Source: JANXAZ01 sp964504655 | GTDB lineage: Bacteria; Pseudomonadota; Alphaproteobacteria; Geminicoccales; Geminicoccaceae | Direction: 5' to 3' | DNA length: 64,000 nt | NCBI GenBank assembly: GCA_964504655.1 | Contig: CAZDFD010000009.1 | Coordinates: 10,881 to 74,880 of the forward strand | Made by a program: the position numbers and the translations under genes | In this document: one piece after another, positions 8,128 to 16,778 of the stretch | Position numbering within the stretch: position 1 is the stretch's first letter | Layout: every line of letters starts with the position of its first letter | The notes under the pieces: generated by a model | What the model was told of the DNA's origin: nothing | The model's database searches: none | Seen by the model: the letters and a program-made list of their open reading frames with translations, nothing else

Positions 8128-9588
8128 ATGGCGCTAGCACGTGCCGAGGCCGCGTCGCTCGTCGAGCCGCCGACCGTCCGCAAGACGGTGCTGTTCGCTT
8201 CGATCGACGCGCTCGCCATCCTGAGCGGCTTCCTGATCGCGCTCGGCCTCCTGGAGTTCCGCCCGAGCTTCGCCGCCACCCTGCAGCTGGTGCCGGCCCG
8301 GATCGCGATCGACCTCGGCATCGTGGCCGGCCTCGTCTTGTTCTTCCGCTCGAGCGGCCACTACACCGAGCGCCGCTCCTTCTGGCAGGAGCTGGCCGAG
8401 ATCCTGCTGGGCTTCGGCGCGGCGCTGCTGGTCGACGCGGCGGTCATGTTCTTCCTCAAGCTCGAGCCGTCGCGACTGAGCGTGCTCGGCTTCTGGACGG
8501 TCGGCTGCGCGGTGCTGATCGTCGGTCGCTGGCTGGTCAAGAGCTGGCTCGTCACCAAGGGGGCCTGGTCGTTGCCGGCGGTGATCGTCGGCACCGGGCA
8601 GAACGCCCGCGACCTCGCCCTGGCCCTCCTCGACGATCCGCTCCCGACCTTCCGGCCGGTGGCGTTCGTCGACCCGTTCGCCGAGACCCTCGCCAAGGGC
8701 TCGCTGGCGATCGAGCGCGACCAGGCGCTGCCGGTGCTGGGCGCGCAGCGCGACCCGTTCGAGATCGTCCGCCGGTTCCCGCGCGCACACGTGCTCGTCG
8801 CCCTCGAGCTCGACGAGTTCCCGACCGCCAAGCCGTTCGTGGAGCGGCTGAGCCGCGCCCACAACGACGTCGAGCTGATGCTGCCGTTCCGCAGCCTGCC
8901 GGAGCGGCGCTACTACCGCACCCACTGGGTCAATCACGACATCACCACGGTCCGCCTGGCGCCGAGCCTGGGCTCGCGCTCGCAGGCCTACGTCAAGCGG
9001 GCCTTCGACCTGGTCGTGGCGAGCGTGATCCTGGTCTTCCTGGGCCCGCTGTTCCTGATCCTCTCGGCCTGCGTGGCGACCAGCGGGCGGCCGGTGTTCT
9101 TCGCCCACAACCGGATCGGCCGGCACGGTCGGCCGTTCCGGTGCCTCAAGTTCCGCACCATGGTCCCGGATGCCGAGCGCCGGCTCGCCGCCATCCTCGA
9201 GCGCGACCCGACCGCGGCCGCCGAGTGGCAGCTCACCCGCAAGCTCAGGGACGACCCGCGGGTGACCCCGATCGGCCGCTTTTTGCGCCGCACCAGCCTC
9301 GACGAGCTGCCGCAGCTCATCAACGTCATCAAGGGCGAGATGAGCTTGGTCGGTCCCCGCCCGGTGACCGCCGAGGAGGTTGTGGCCTATGACGAGCATC
9401 GCGACTGCTACCTGCAGTCGCGCCCCGGGATCACCGGGCTCTGGCAGGTGAGCGGCCGCAACCAGCTCGACTTCCGCCGCCGCGTCCACCTCGACGCCTT
9501 CTACGTGCAGAACTGGAGCCTCCTGCGCGACATCGTCATCCTGCTGATGACCGTGCGCGTCGTGTTCTCGCGCCGCGGCGCCTACTGA
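8128..9588 (+). CDS. Exopolysaccharide polyprenyl glycosylphosphotransferase
   Basis: A 486-residue WcaJ/PssY-type initiating enzyme that loads the first sugar-phosphate onto undecaprenyl phosphate at the inner membrane. The N-terminal half has several membrane segments (for example TVLFASIDALAILSGFLIAL) and a CoA-binding-like middle region (PAVIVGTGQNARDLALAL). The C-terminal catalytic domain, from KRAFDLVVASVILVFLGPLF, contains CLKFRTM, TSLDELPQLINVIKGEMS, VGPRPV and GLWQVSGRNQ. It is the first gene of the EPS locus; GAAGGA precedes the start. The sugar donor is not predictable with confidence. Confidence 0.93.
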   Translation: MALARAEAASLVEPPTVRKTVLFASIDALAILSGFLIALGLLEFRPSFAATLQLVPARIAIDLGIVAGLVLFFRSSGHYTERRSFWQELAEILLGFGAALLVDAAVMFFLKLEPSRLSVLGFWTVGCAVLIVGRWLVKSWLVTKGAWSLPAVIVGTGQNARDLALALLDDPLPTFRPVAFVDPFAETLAKGSLAIERDQALPVLGAQRDPFEIVRRFPRAHVLVALELDEFPTAKPFVERLSRAHNDVELMLPFRSLPERRYYRTHWVNHDITTVRLAPSLGSRSQAYVKRAFDLVVASVILVFLGPLFLILSACVATSGRPVFFAHNRIGRHGRPFRCLKFRTMVPDAERRLAAILERDPTAAAEWQLTRKLRDDPRVTPIGRFLRRTSLDELPQLINVIKGEMSLVGPRPVTAEEVVAYDEHRDCYLQSRPGITGLWQVSGRNQLDFRRRVHLDAFYVQNWSLLRDIVILLMTVRVVFSRRGAY

Positions 9589-9656
9589 GGGTTCCACCGG
9601 TACGGGTTTCCGCGCCGCCGGCCGGGCGCCGGGCGGAAGGGGGCCTTACCCTCTTC

Positions 9657-9685
9657 TTGACATAGAACCTATCATAGGACATAAA
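9657..9685 (+). promoter_or_regulatory. Sigma-70-like promoter with an operator-like palindrome in the spacer
   Basis: TTGACA (9657-9662), a 17-nt spacer and CATAAA (9680-9685) form a good -35/-10 pair. The spacer contains the 11-nt palindrome CCTATCATAGG (9668-9678), where a repressor could bind. It lies about 50 nt upstream of the TTG start of the giant glycanase-like gene. Confidence 0.65.
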
Positions 9686-9738
9686 GCCGCCCAAGGTGCA
9701 ATCCCGCGGCCCGGTGCCGCGCGTGAGAGGATCCCGCC

Positions 9739-12700
9739 TTGGCCACTCCCCAGCCCGATCTCGTCGAGACGGCGCGCGACGTCGCCGTCACGCTCTGGCC
9801 GCTCGCCAACGACAGCCCCGACGGGCTGGTGGTCACCTCCTATCAGCAGCCGGGCTTCGGCGCCGTGTCGTTCGACGCCGAGGCGCGCAGCTTCACCTAC
9901 GCTCCAGCGCCCGGGTTCGTCGGCGAGGACAGCTTCGACTACACCGTCCAGGCGCCCGACGGCACCACCGCCACGAGCACCGTCACGGTCCGCGTCGTCC
10001 AGCCGAACCGCCCCCCCGTGGCGGTCGACGACGTCGCCACCGTGACCCCCGGCGGCGCGGTCGAGATCGACCCGCTCGCCAACGATTCCGACCCGGACGG
10101 CGATCCGCTGACCCTCGTCGCCCTCGGCCTGCCGGAGGCGGGCAGCGTCGGCGTCCTCGAGGGCCAGCGGCTGCGCTACGTTCCGAGGACCGGATTCGCA
10201 GGAGAGGACAGCTTCACCTACACGGTCGGCGACGGGCGGGGCGGGACCGCCTCGGCCACGGTCCGGGTGGTGGTCGGGGCCGCCAACCGCCCCCCGACGA
10301 CGACCACGGCGCGGGCCAGCACCCTGGCCGGCCAGCCCGTCACCATCGACCTCCTGGCGCAGGCGAGCGATCCCGACGGCGACCCGCTCCTGCTCACCGC
10401 GCTCGGCCTGCCCGCCCACGGCACCGTGGCGATCGGCGAGGGCGGCCGCGTGACCTACACGCCGGCCAGCGGCTTCGAGGGGACCGACGGCTTCACCTAC
10501 ACGGTCGAGGACGGCCGCGGCGGCGCGGCGGTCGGCGAGGTCGAGATCGTCGTGAGCCTGCCGAATGCGGCACCGCTGGCGGTCGACGATGCCGTCACCA
10601 CCGAGTCCGGCAGCCCGGTGACGATGGACGTGCTCGCCAACGACAGCGATCCGGACGGCGGTCCTCTGGCGCTCGTGCGGCTGAGCGTGCCGGAGCACGG
10701 CCGGCTCACGGTCGGCGCCGACCAGAGGCTGACCTACACCTCCGAGAGCGGCTTCGTCGGCACCGACAGCTTCACCTACACCGTGCGCGACACGCGCGGC
10801 AGCGAGGCGACGGCCACGGTGACGGTCGCCGTCACCGCACCCGCCACACCGACCACCTTTCTCAACGGCTACCGCTACCGCCGGCGGATCGTCGTCCCGC
10901 GCCAATCGGTGCGCGGCACCTGGCCGCTGAGCGGCTTCCCGCTCCTGGTGGCCGAGGAGGGCTCCTGGCTCAAGAGCACGGCCCAGGGCGGCCGGATCGA
11001 GAGCGAGCAGGGCTTCGACCTGCGCTTCGAGCTCGAGACGGGCGGCAAGCTGCCGCACGACGTCGAGCGCTACGATCCACTGGCCGGTCGGCTGACCGCC
11101 TGGGTCCGGCTGCCGGAGCTGCTGCCGGACGTCGATCTCGTCCTCCTGCTCTACTACGGCAAGCCCGGTCTCGCCTCGAGCGAGGCCGATCCGGCGGCCA
11201 CCTGGCGCGACTATCTGGCGGTCTGGCACCTGCCCGATCCGACCGACCGCACCGGGCGCGGCCGCGATCTGACCGCCACCAACCTGACCATGGTCGAGGG
11301 CCCGGTCGGGCCGGCCGCCCGGTTCGATGGGACCACGAGCGAGCTGGCACTCGCCGACCCGGCCTTCCTCGACGGTCAGACGGCCCTCACCGCCCAGCTC
11401 TGGATCGACGGCGAACGGCTCGACAGCAACCAGGGGCTGCTCGTCTGCGGCCCGATCACCGGCCGGGACGGCGACGCCGCCTTCGTCCTGCGTCACAACG
11501 TCCGCGGCGCCTACAGCAGCCAAGCCCGCGTGCTCACCGTCGAGATGGCGCTCGCCGACGGCCGCATCGTGCACGAGAGCGGCGCCGGGCGGGCCGACGA
11601 CGCCCTCCACACGCTGGCGCTGGTCTTCGACCGCGGCGAGGGGGCCACGCTGGTGGTCGACGGCGTCGCCGACACGCCGTCCTACTCGGTCGGCGGCACC
11701 CTCCTCGGCCCCACCCGTCTCGGCCGCGGCCCGTTGCGGATCGGCACCGGCCCGATGCAGGCGACCGCCGGCCGCTGGCTCGGTCTGATCGACGAGGTGC
11801 GGCTGCGGGCCTCGGCCCTGCCGGCCGAGTGGCTCGCCATGGAGCACGCCAACCAGCGCAGCCCCGGAGCCTTCTACGGCACCGGCGGCGAGGACGCCTT
11901 CGGCGACCCCGGCTCGGCTCCGGTCGCCGTCCCCCTGACCGTGCGGACGACGCTCGGCACCGCGGTCCTGGCCGATCCCCTGGCGCTCGCCGGCGGCACC
12001 CCCACCCTGGCCGCGGTCGGGACGCCCGCGAACGGCACGGCCGTGCTCGAGGCGGGCAAGATCCGCTACACCCCGGCGGCGGGCTTCATCGGCACCGACC
12101 GCTTCACCTTCGAGGTCACCCAGGACGGCAAGAGCTCGACCGGCACGGTCACGGTGCTCGTCGAGGCCCGCGCCAGCGAGACCTCGGTCGCGCAGGACCG
12201 GCCGTTCGCGGATCGGCTCTACGGCAACCCCTACCACGCCGACACCCTGGCCGCCCGTCGGCCTCTGGCCGACAGCCCGACCGCCAAGCGCTTCCTGGCC
12301 GACCGGACCGGCCAGATCGTCGCGATCCGCTGGCCCTGCCGGGTCGACGGCGGCGACGGCGGCGACGTGGTCGTCAAGATCGAGACCGACTATCAGGGCA
12401 AGCCCTCGGGCCTCGCGCTCGGCACGACCGCGATCAACGGCGGCGCCGGCAAGCCCGCGACCCAGGGCGGGTTCCCGGAGTGGCGCTTCGAGCAGCCGGT
12501 CCCGCTCGAGGCCGGCCGGGCCTACCACGCCGTGTGGTACCAGCTCGGCACCTCGGGAACGGTCTCGGTCCTGCACCACCGGGCGGACGTGCCGATCCCG
12601 GCCGGCCAGAGCCTGAGCGGAGGCCCCTACGAGGAGGACGACGGCACGATCCAGCAGCGGACCGCCGGCTCCTGGCAGCCGGGCAGCGAGCATGGCGGGT

Positions 12701-14841
12701 TCCTGCGGCTCGTCTGGTCCGATGGTGTGGCGACCGGCAACCCGATCGTCGCCGGCTCGCCGGGCCTCAAGAAGAGCCTCGGCGGCACCGTCATGGTCCG
12801 CGAGCGGTTCACCGTCGCCGACTACACCCGCAAGGTCGACGGCCTCTGGCTGCGGGCCTGGTGGGAGAGCGGCACGCCGTCCGATCTCCTGGTCCGGCTC
12901 GAGACGCTCGAGGGCACGCTGCTCGAGCAGCTCGCCGTCCCGCGCAGCGCGCTGCCGCAGACCCGCAACGTCGCCGGGGACTCCTCGAGCGCGCCGGCGC
13001 TCTGGGTCCATCGGCGGTTCGCCCAGGCGCACACCCTCGAGCGCGGGCGGAGCTACGTGCTGCGGCTGAGCGCCTCGACCGGCAGCTACGTCGTGCACGC
13101 CGTGCGGCGGGACGACGCTCCGAGCCGCGACCAGTGGCAGGACGCCTGGGCCGAGATCACGAGCAACGGCGGCGGGACCTGGCGTGGCTGGGACGACGCC
13201 GGTGACGCCTCGGGCGTGGCCCGCACCGACTGCCACCTCCCGCTGGCCTTCACCATCGCCGGCAGCGTCGAGCGGCTCGGTGTCTCGACCCTGATCGGAA
13301 CGAGCGCCTGGAACCTCGGCGACGTCACGCGGCTCGCCGACGACGCCGGGGTCGGCGACGGCGCCACCGAGTCGCGCGCCGTCGCCGGTGGCGTCACCGT
13401 CTGGGCCCATCTCGGCTTCGCCACACCGGTGCGCCCGCCGAGCGGCCAGCAGACCTTCCGCATCCGTGCCCGCTGCTCGACCAGCGGCGGTTCGCTCAAG
13501 GCGGAGCTCCTCGAGGGCGGCACGGTGCGCAAGGACCTCGGCACCCAGGCGGTGCCGACCAGCTTCACCACGCTCGCCTTCACCTGGGACGCCGCCCTTC
13601 TGGCCGATCCGAGCGGGGCCGGGGTCGAGGTCCGGGTCTGGTTGGTCGACGGGCTCTCGAGCGGCTACTACACGGTCGAGGCGATCGACTGGCTGGCCGA
13701 TCCGGCCGGCTCGACCGGCGGCGGCGGGGGCGGCGGCGGAAGCCAGCCGTCATGGCCGGCCGGCTGGGGCGCCCGCCCCGCGCTGGGCTCGCACCACGGC
13801 ATCGGCCAGGCCTTCAACTTCAGCTACAACAGCTCGGGCCAGCTCGTCTGGCAGCCGCTGCGCGACTACGACGCCTGGCTCGGCCGGCCTTCCAACATCG
13901 TCAAGGTCTGGCCGAACATGTCGCAGAGCGGCATCGCCGACTGGGACGGTGTCGCCGGCGGCGCGGGCGGCTCGGATTCGACCTGGGGCGGCCAGCTCAA
14001 CGAGCTCAACCCGACCCGGGCCTTCGACCCGACCTATTGGCCGGTGGCGAACCCCTTCGTCCTCGCCCTCACGGCCGTGCCGCTCAGCCACTCGAACACC
14101 CAGAACAGCTCGACCGGCCAATGGGGGCGGCCCGGCATCTGGTCGGAGATCGCCGCCGGCACCTACGACCTCTACTATCAGCGTCTGTTCCGCCGGCTCG
14201 CCACCCGTTGCGGGGCGACCGGGCGCGACCCGCGCACGGTCGTGCTGCGGTGGTGCTGGGAGGCCAACGGAACCTGGTACCCGCACAGCATCGGCCCCGA
14301 CAAGGCCAACTTCGTCCTGGCGTGGCGGCGCGCCATGGACCTCATGCGGCAGGCGGTCGGCTCGGTGCTGGGTGCCGGCAAGACCTTCATGATCGAGTTC
14401 GGGCCGGCCGGCCACCTCCGCTTCGGCAACGGATCCTCCGAGCGGCTCTGGAACATCTATCCGGGGGACGACTGGGTCGACATCTGCGGGCTCGGCATCC
14501 ACGACCAGGTCGGCATCACGGTGCAGGCCGACTGGGACAAGTATCTGCGCCATCCGGCCACCATCGCCGGCACGCCGTTCGAGGGCATCCTCGACTGGTT
14601 CGACTTCGCCGTCTCCCGTGGCAAATGGGTCGGTACCAGCGAGATCGAGAGCAACTACATCGCCCGTAACTACTTCCCGAAGACGCAGAACATGAACGTC
14701 ATGTGGACCACCGGCTTCGAGCAGGTGCGCCGGCGGTACGACGGCAAGTTCGTCTACTTCATCTACCTGTGGAACGGCGACAGCGCCTTGAAGCGGGCGG
14801 ACGGCTGGGGCGAGCCGTATCGGCAGCTGTACAAGCCCTGA
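9739..14841 (+). CDS. Modular 1,700-residue protein: cadherin-like repeats, DUF2341, LamG and GH26-like glycanase domain
   Basis: A very large, probably extracellular protein. Residues 1-369 are four cadherin/Big-type repeats, most with DPDGDPL-like calcium motifs and a GF.GEDSFTYTV signature. About 375-505 resembles DUF2341 (YRYRRRIVVP, LLLYYGKPG). About 520-700 is a concanavalin/LamG fold, and a fifth cadherin-like repeat follows near 735-815. A Gly-rich linker near 1328-1335 precedes a C-terminal GH26-like domain with LRWCWEANGTWYP (candidate acid/base Glu) and GTSEIESNY (candidate nucleophile Glu). It likely trims or binds the polysaccharide made by the neighbouring genes. There is no N-terminal signal peptide, so non-classical or type I export is possible. 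The start is a TTG with GAGAGG 8 nt before. Confidence 0.85.
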   Translation: MATPQPDLVETARDVAVTLWPLANDSPDGLVVTSYQQPGFGAVSFDAEARSFTYAPAPGFVGEDSFDYTVQAPDGTTATSTVTVRVVQPNRPPVAVDDVATVTPGGAVEIDPLANDSDPDGDPLTLVALGLPEAGSVGVLEGQRLRYVPRTGFAGEDSFTYTVGDGRGGTASATVRVVVGAANRPPTTTTARASTLAGQPVTIDLLAQASDPDGDPLLLTALGLPAHGTVAIGEGGRVTYTPASGFEGTDGFTYTVEDGRGGAAVGEVEIVVSLPNAAPLAVDDAVTTESGSPVTMDVLANDSDPDGGPLALVRLSVPEHGRLTVGADQRLTYTSESGFVGTDSFTYTVRDTRGSEATATVTVAVTAPATPTTFLNGYRYRRRIVVPRQSVRGTWPLSGFPLLVAEEGSWLKSTAQGGRIESEQGFDLRFELETGGKLPHDVERYDPLAGRLTAWVRLPELLPDVDLVLLLYYGKPGLASSEADPAATWRDYLAVWHLPDPTDRTGRGRDLTATNLTMVEGPVGPAARFDGTTSELALADPAFLDGQTALTAQLWIDGERLDSNQGLLVCGPITGRDGDAAFVLRHNVRGAYSSQARVLTVEMALADGRIVHESGAGRADDALHTLALVFDRGEGATLVVDGVADTPSYSVGGTLLGPTRLGRGPLRIGTGPMQATAGRWLGLIDEVRLRASALPAEWLAMEHANQRSPGAFYGTGGEDAFGDPGSAPVAVPLTVRTTLGTAVLADPLALAGGTPTLAAVGTPANGTAVLEAGKIRYTPAAGFIGTDRFTFEVTQDGKSSTGTVTVLVEARASETSVAQDRPFADRLYGNPYHADTLAARRPLADSPTAKRFLADRTGQIVAIRWPCRVDGGDGGDVVVKIETDYQGKPSGLALGTTAINGGAGKPATQGGFPEWRFEQPVPLEAGRAYHAVWYQLGTSGTVSVLHHRADVPIPAGQSLSGGPYEEDDGTIQQRTAGSWQPGSEHGGFLRLVWSDGVATGNPIVAGSPGLKKSLGGTVMVRERFTVADYTRKVDGLWLRAWWESGTPSDLLVRLETLEGTLLEQLAVPRSALPQTRNVAGDSSSAPALWVHRRFAQAHTLERGRSYVLRLSASTGSYVVHAVRRDDAPSRDQWQDAWAEITSNGGGTWRGWDDAGDASGVARTDCHLPLAFTIAGSVERLGVSTLIGTSAWNLGDVTRLADDAGVGDGATESRAVAGGVTVWAHLGFATPVRPPSGQQTFRIRARCSTSGGSLKAELLEGGTVRKDLGTQAVPTSFTTLAFTWDAALLADPSGAGVEVRVWLVDGLSSGYYTVEAIDWLADPAGSTGGGGGGGGSQPSWPAGWGARPALGSHHGIGQAFNFSYNSSGQLVWQPLRDYDAWLGRPSNIVKVWPNMSQSGIADWDGVAGGAGGSDSTWGGQLNELNPTRAFDPTYWPVANPFVLALTAVPLSHSNTQNSSTGQWGRPGIWSEIAAGTYDLYYQRLFRRLATRCGATGRDPRTVVLRWCWEANGTWYPHSIGPDKANFVLAWRRAMDLMRQAVGSVLGAGKTFMIEFGPAGHLRFGNGSSERLWNIYPGDDWVDICGLGIHDQVGITVQADWDKYLRHPATIAGTPFEGILDWFDFAVSRGKWVGTSEIESNYIARNYFPKTQNMNVMWTTGFEQVRRRYDGKFVYFIYLWNGDSALKRADGWGEPYRQLYKP

Positions 14842-14883
14842 GCGATCCGGCGACGATCGGGCCGCGGCTCCCGGCGGGCCGCC

Positions 14884-14910
14884 GCGGCCCCTTCGCCGCT
14901 AAGGGGCCGC
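14884..14910. terminator. GC-rich hairpin between convergent genes
   Basis: Perfect 10-bp arms GCGGCCCCTT (14884-14893) and AAGGGGCCGC (14901-14910) enclose a 7-nt loop. The hairpin sits 40 nt after the glycanase stop and covers the last codons of the convergent GT39-like gene. It has no long T-run, so it could be a bidirectional terminator or an RNA-stabilising structure. Confidence 0.55.
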
Positions 14911-16599
14911 CAGCCCCGGCAAGCCGGGCAGGCCCCGGCAGGCTTCGGCCTCGCCGGGGCCGATCCCCTCGTGCCGCCAACGATAGGCGTGGACATGGCT
15001 GCCGGCCGGCAGCTCGACCGGCTCGGCCAGCCGCTCGAGCAGGTCGGCGGCCTCGGGGTCGGCCAGATAGGGACGGCGCCAGTGCAGCGCCGGTGCCAGG
15101 AACAGCCCGCTCGGATAGCAGCGGATCACCCGCTCGAGCGCCTCCAGGCTGCCGATCACCGGCCGGCCGGTGCGCGGGTCGCGGCCGAGGTCGGCGCGGA
15201 TCGCCGGCGGCAGTTCGGCGAGCTTGGACGGGCTGTACAGGATGTCGTGCCGGCCGAGATAGTAGAGCGGACCGAGTTCCTCGGTGTTGACCAGCACGGC
15301 CGCCTCGGCGAGCAGCGGGCGGAGGATCGGGGCGGCACGCTCCCAGTCGGAATCCGGGAGCTCCGGGCCGAGCGGCAGGTCGGCGAGCAGGCTCGCGGTC
15401 CGCAGCCAGAACGGGTTGGCGAGCAGCAGCACGCCGAGGCCGGCGGCGATCAGCGCCCGACCGGCGAGCCGGGCGCGGCTGCCGAGCCCGGCGAGCCGGC
15501 GCTCGAGCTCCCGGGCGAGCCGGCCCGCCCAGCCGGCCAAGGCCGGCAGGAGCGCCGCCAGGGCGAGCCCCCAGAGCACGAACAGGAAGGGCTGGGCGAA
15601 GGCGAGGTAGCGCAGCGCCTTCGAGCCGGCGAAGGAGCCGAGCAGGAAGGCGACGGCGAAGGTGACCGCGGCCAGGCTGCCGAGACCGGGCGAGCGGACG
15701 ATCGCCACCACGGCGAGCACGCCGATCGGGGTCCAGAGGGTCGGGTACAGCAGCAGATACCAGAGGTAATAGAACCAGAACTGCTCCCTGAGCGGCACGT
15801 TGAACAGCGGGACCTCGCGATAGAGCTCCCAAAGGCCGGCCAGCCGGCCACTCGCCAGGGCGACGGCGAGTGCCGCGACCGCCAGGAGAACGCCCGCCGC
15901 GAGCCAGCCGAGCCGGGCCCGCCAGGGCAGATCCGCCCGGCCGAGCAGGCGCAGCGCGAGTGCCGGCACCGCCCAGGCGGCGAGGCCTGCGAGCCCCATG
16001 AAGGAGGTCGGCTGCAGGCCGACGGCGACGGCCGCGAGGCCGCCGGCGCCGACCAGCCGGGCCGCCTGGACCCGGGGACGCGCCGGCCGCCCCACGAGCT
16101 CGAGGACGAGCCAGGCCGTGCCGACCATGGCCAGCGCCTGGAGCGCGTAGAACCGGCAGAACTGGGCGACCTCGACCGCGAAGGGCGAGATCGCGTAGAG
16201 GCCGGCGGCCAGCCAGGCGGCGCCCGCCCCGGCCTCGCGCCGAACCCACAGGAACAGGACGACGACCAGGACCGAGGTGGCGATCACCGAGGGCAGCCGG
16301 GCGGCCACGAGACCGTCGCCCAGCAGCCGGAAGGAAGCCGCGACGAGGCGTGTGAACAGATAGCTGCGCCAGTAGAAGCCGTCGGCGATGCGTGGCTCGC
16401 CGGTCTCGAGCAGGCCGCGCGCGGCCAGGATGTGGTAGAACTCGTCCGGGTTCTCGACCGGCTGGTCGAGGTTCACGCAGTAGAGCAGGAGGCTCCCGAG
16501 GAACAGCAAGGCCACGGCCGGCCATCCGGAGAGGCTGCCCACCCCTTCCCGCCCCGGATCCCCCAGGGCCTCGCCCGGCACGATCCCCGTCTGACGCAT
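14899..16599 (-). CDS. GT39-like polyprenol-dependent glycosyltransferase
   Basis: A 566-residue integral membrane protein of the ArnT/PMT (GT-C) superfamily. The first membrane segment (VALLFLGSLLLYCVNL) is followed by the acidic loop motif DQPVENPDEFYH, the expected catalytic region, and then by about ten further hydrophobic segments. A periplasmic C-terminal region starts near PDSDWERAAPILRPLL. It would transfer a sugar from a lipid carrier to a periplasmic acceptor, perhaps decorating the polysaccharide. It is on the opposite strand to both neighbouring EPS genes, so it has its own promoter. Confidence 0.82.
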   Translation of the reverse strand: MRQTGIVPGEALGDPGREGVGSLSGWPAVALLFLGSLLLYCVNLDQPVENPDEFYHILAARGLLETGEPRIADGFYWRSYLFTRLVAASFRLLGDGLVAARLPSVIATSVLVVVLFLWVRREAGAGAAWLAAGLYAISPFAVEVAQFCRFYALQALAMVGTAWLVLELVGRPARPRVQAARLVGAGGLAAVAVGLQPTSFMGLAGLAAWAVPALALRLLGRADLPWRARLGWLAAGVLLAVAALAVALASGRLAGLWELYREVPLFNVPLREQFWFYYLWYLLLYPTLWTPIGVLAVVAIVRSPGLGSLAAVTFAVAFLLGSFAGSKALRYLAFAQPFLFVLWGLALAALLPALAGWAGRLARELERRLAGLGSRARLAGRALIAAGLGVLLLANPFWLRTASLLADLPLGPELPDSDWERAAPILRPLLAEAAVLVNTEELGPLYYLGRHDILYSPSKLAELPPAIRADLGRDPRTGRPVIGSLEALERVIRCYPSGLFLAPALHWRRPYLADPEAADLLERLAEPVELPAGSHVHAYRWRHEGIGPGEAEACRGLPGLPGLAAP

Positions 16600-16778
16600 G
16601 GCGCGAGCTCGCTCGGCGGCGCTGACGCCACGCGTTTACCCGGCCGCATCGGCCCTGTCTCGCCCAGCCGCGGCGCCCGGCCTATCCGGCGCCACCCTCG
16701 CCGGCCGCGAGCATCTTCAGATCCGCTGATCTTCTGGTAGAGTGCGGCGCATCGCCGATCCTGCGGAGCGGGCCTCGC

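Noticed and set aside
9600..9650. GC-rich potential hairpin after the priming transferase
   Set aside because: The arms are imperfect and no T-run follows. At this GC content such foldbacks are common, so I do not call a terminator.
9646..13410. A 1,254-codon open frame on the minus strand
   Set aside because: It is antisense to the cadherin/DUF2341 part of the giant EPS protein, has Gly/Arg/Asp-rich antisense composition and matches no family. Long antisense frames are expected at this GC content.
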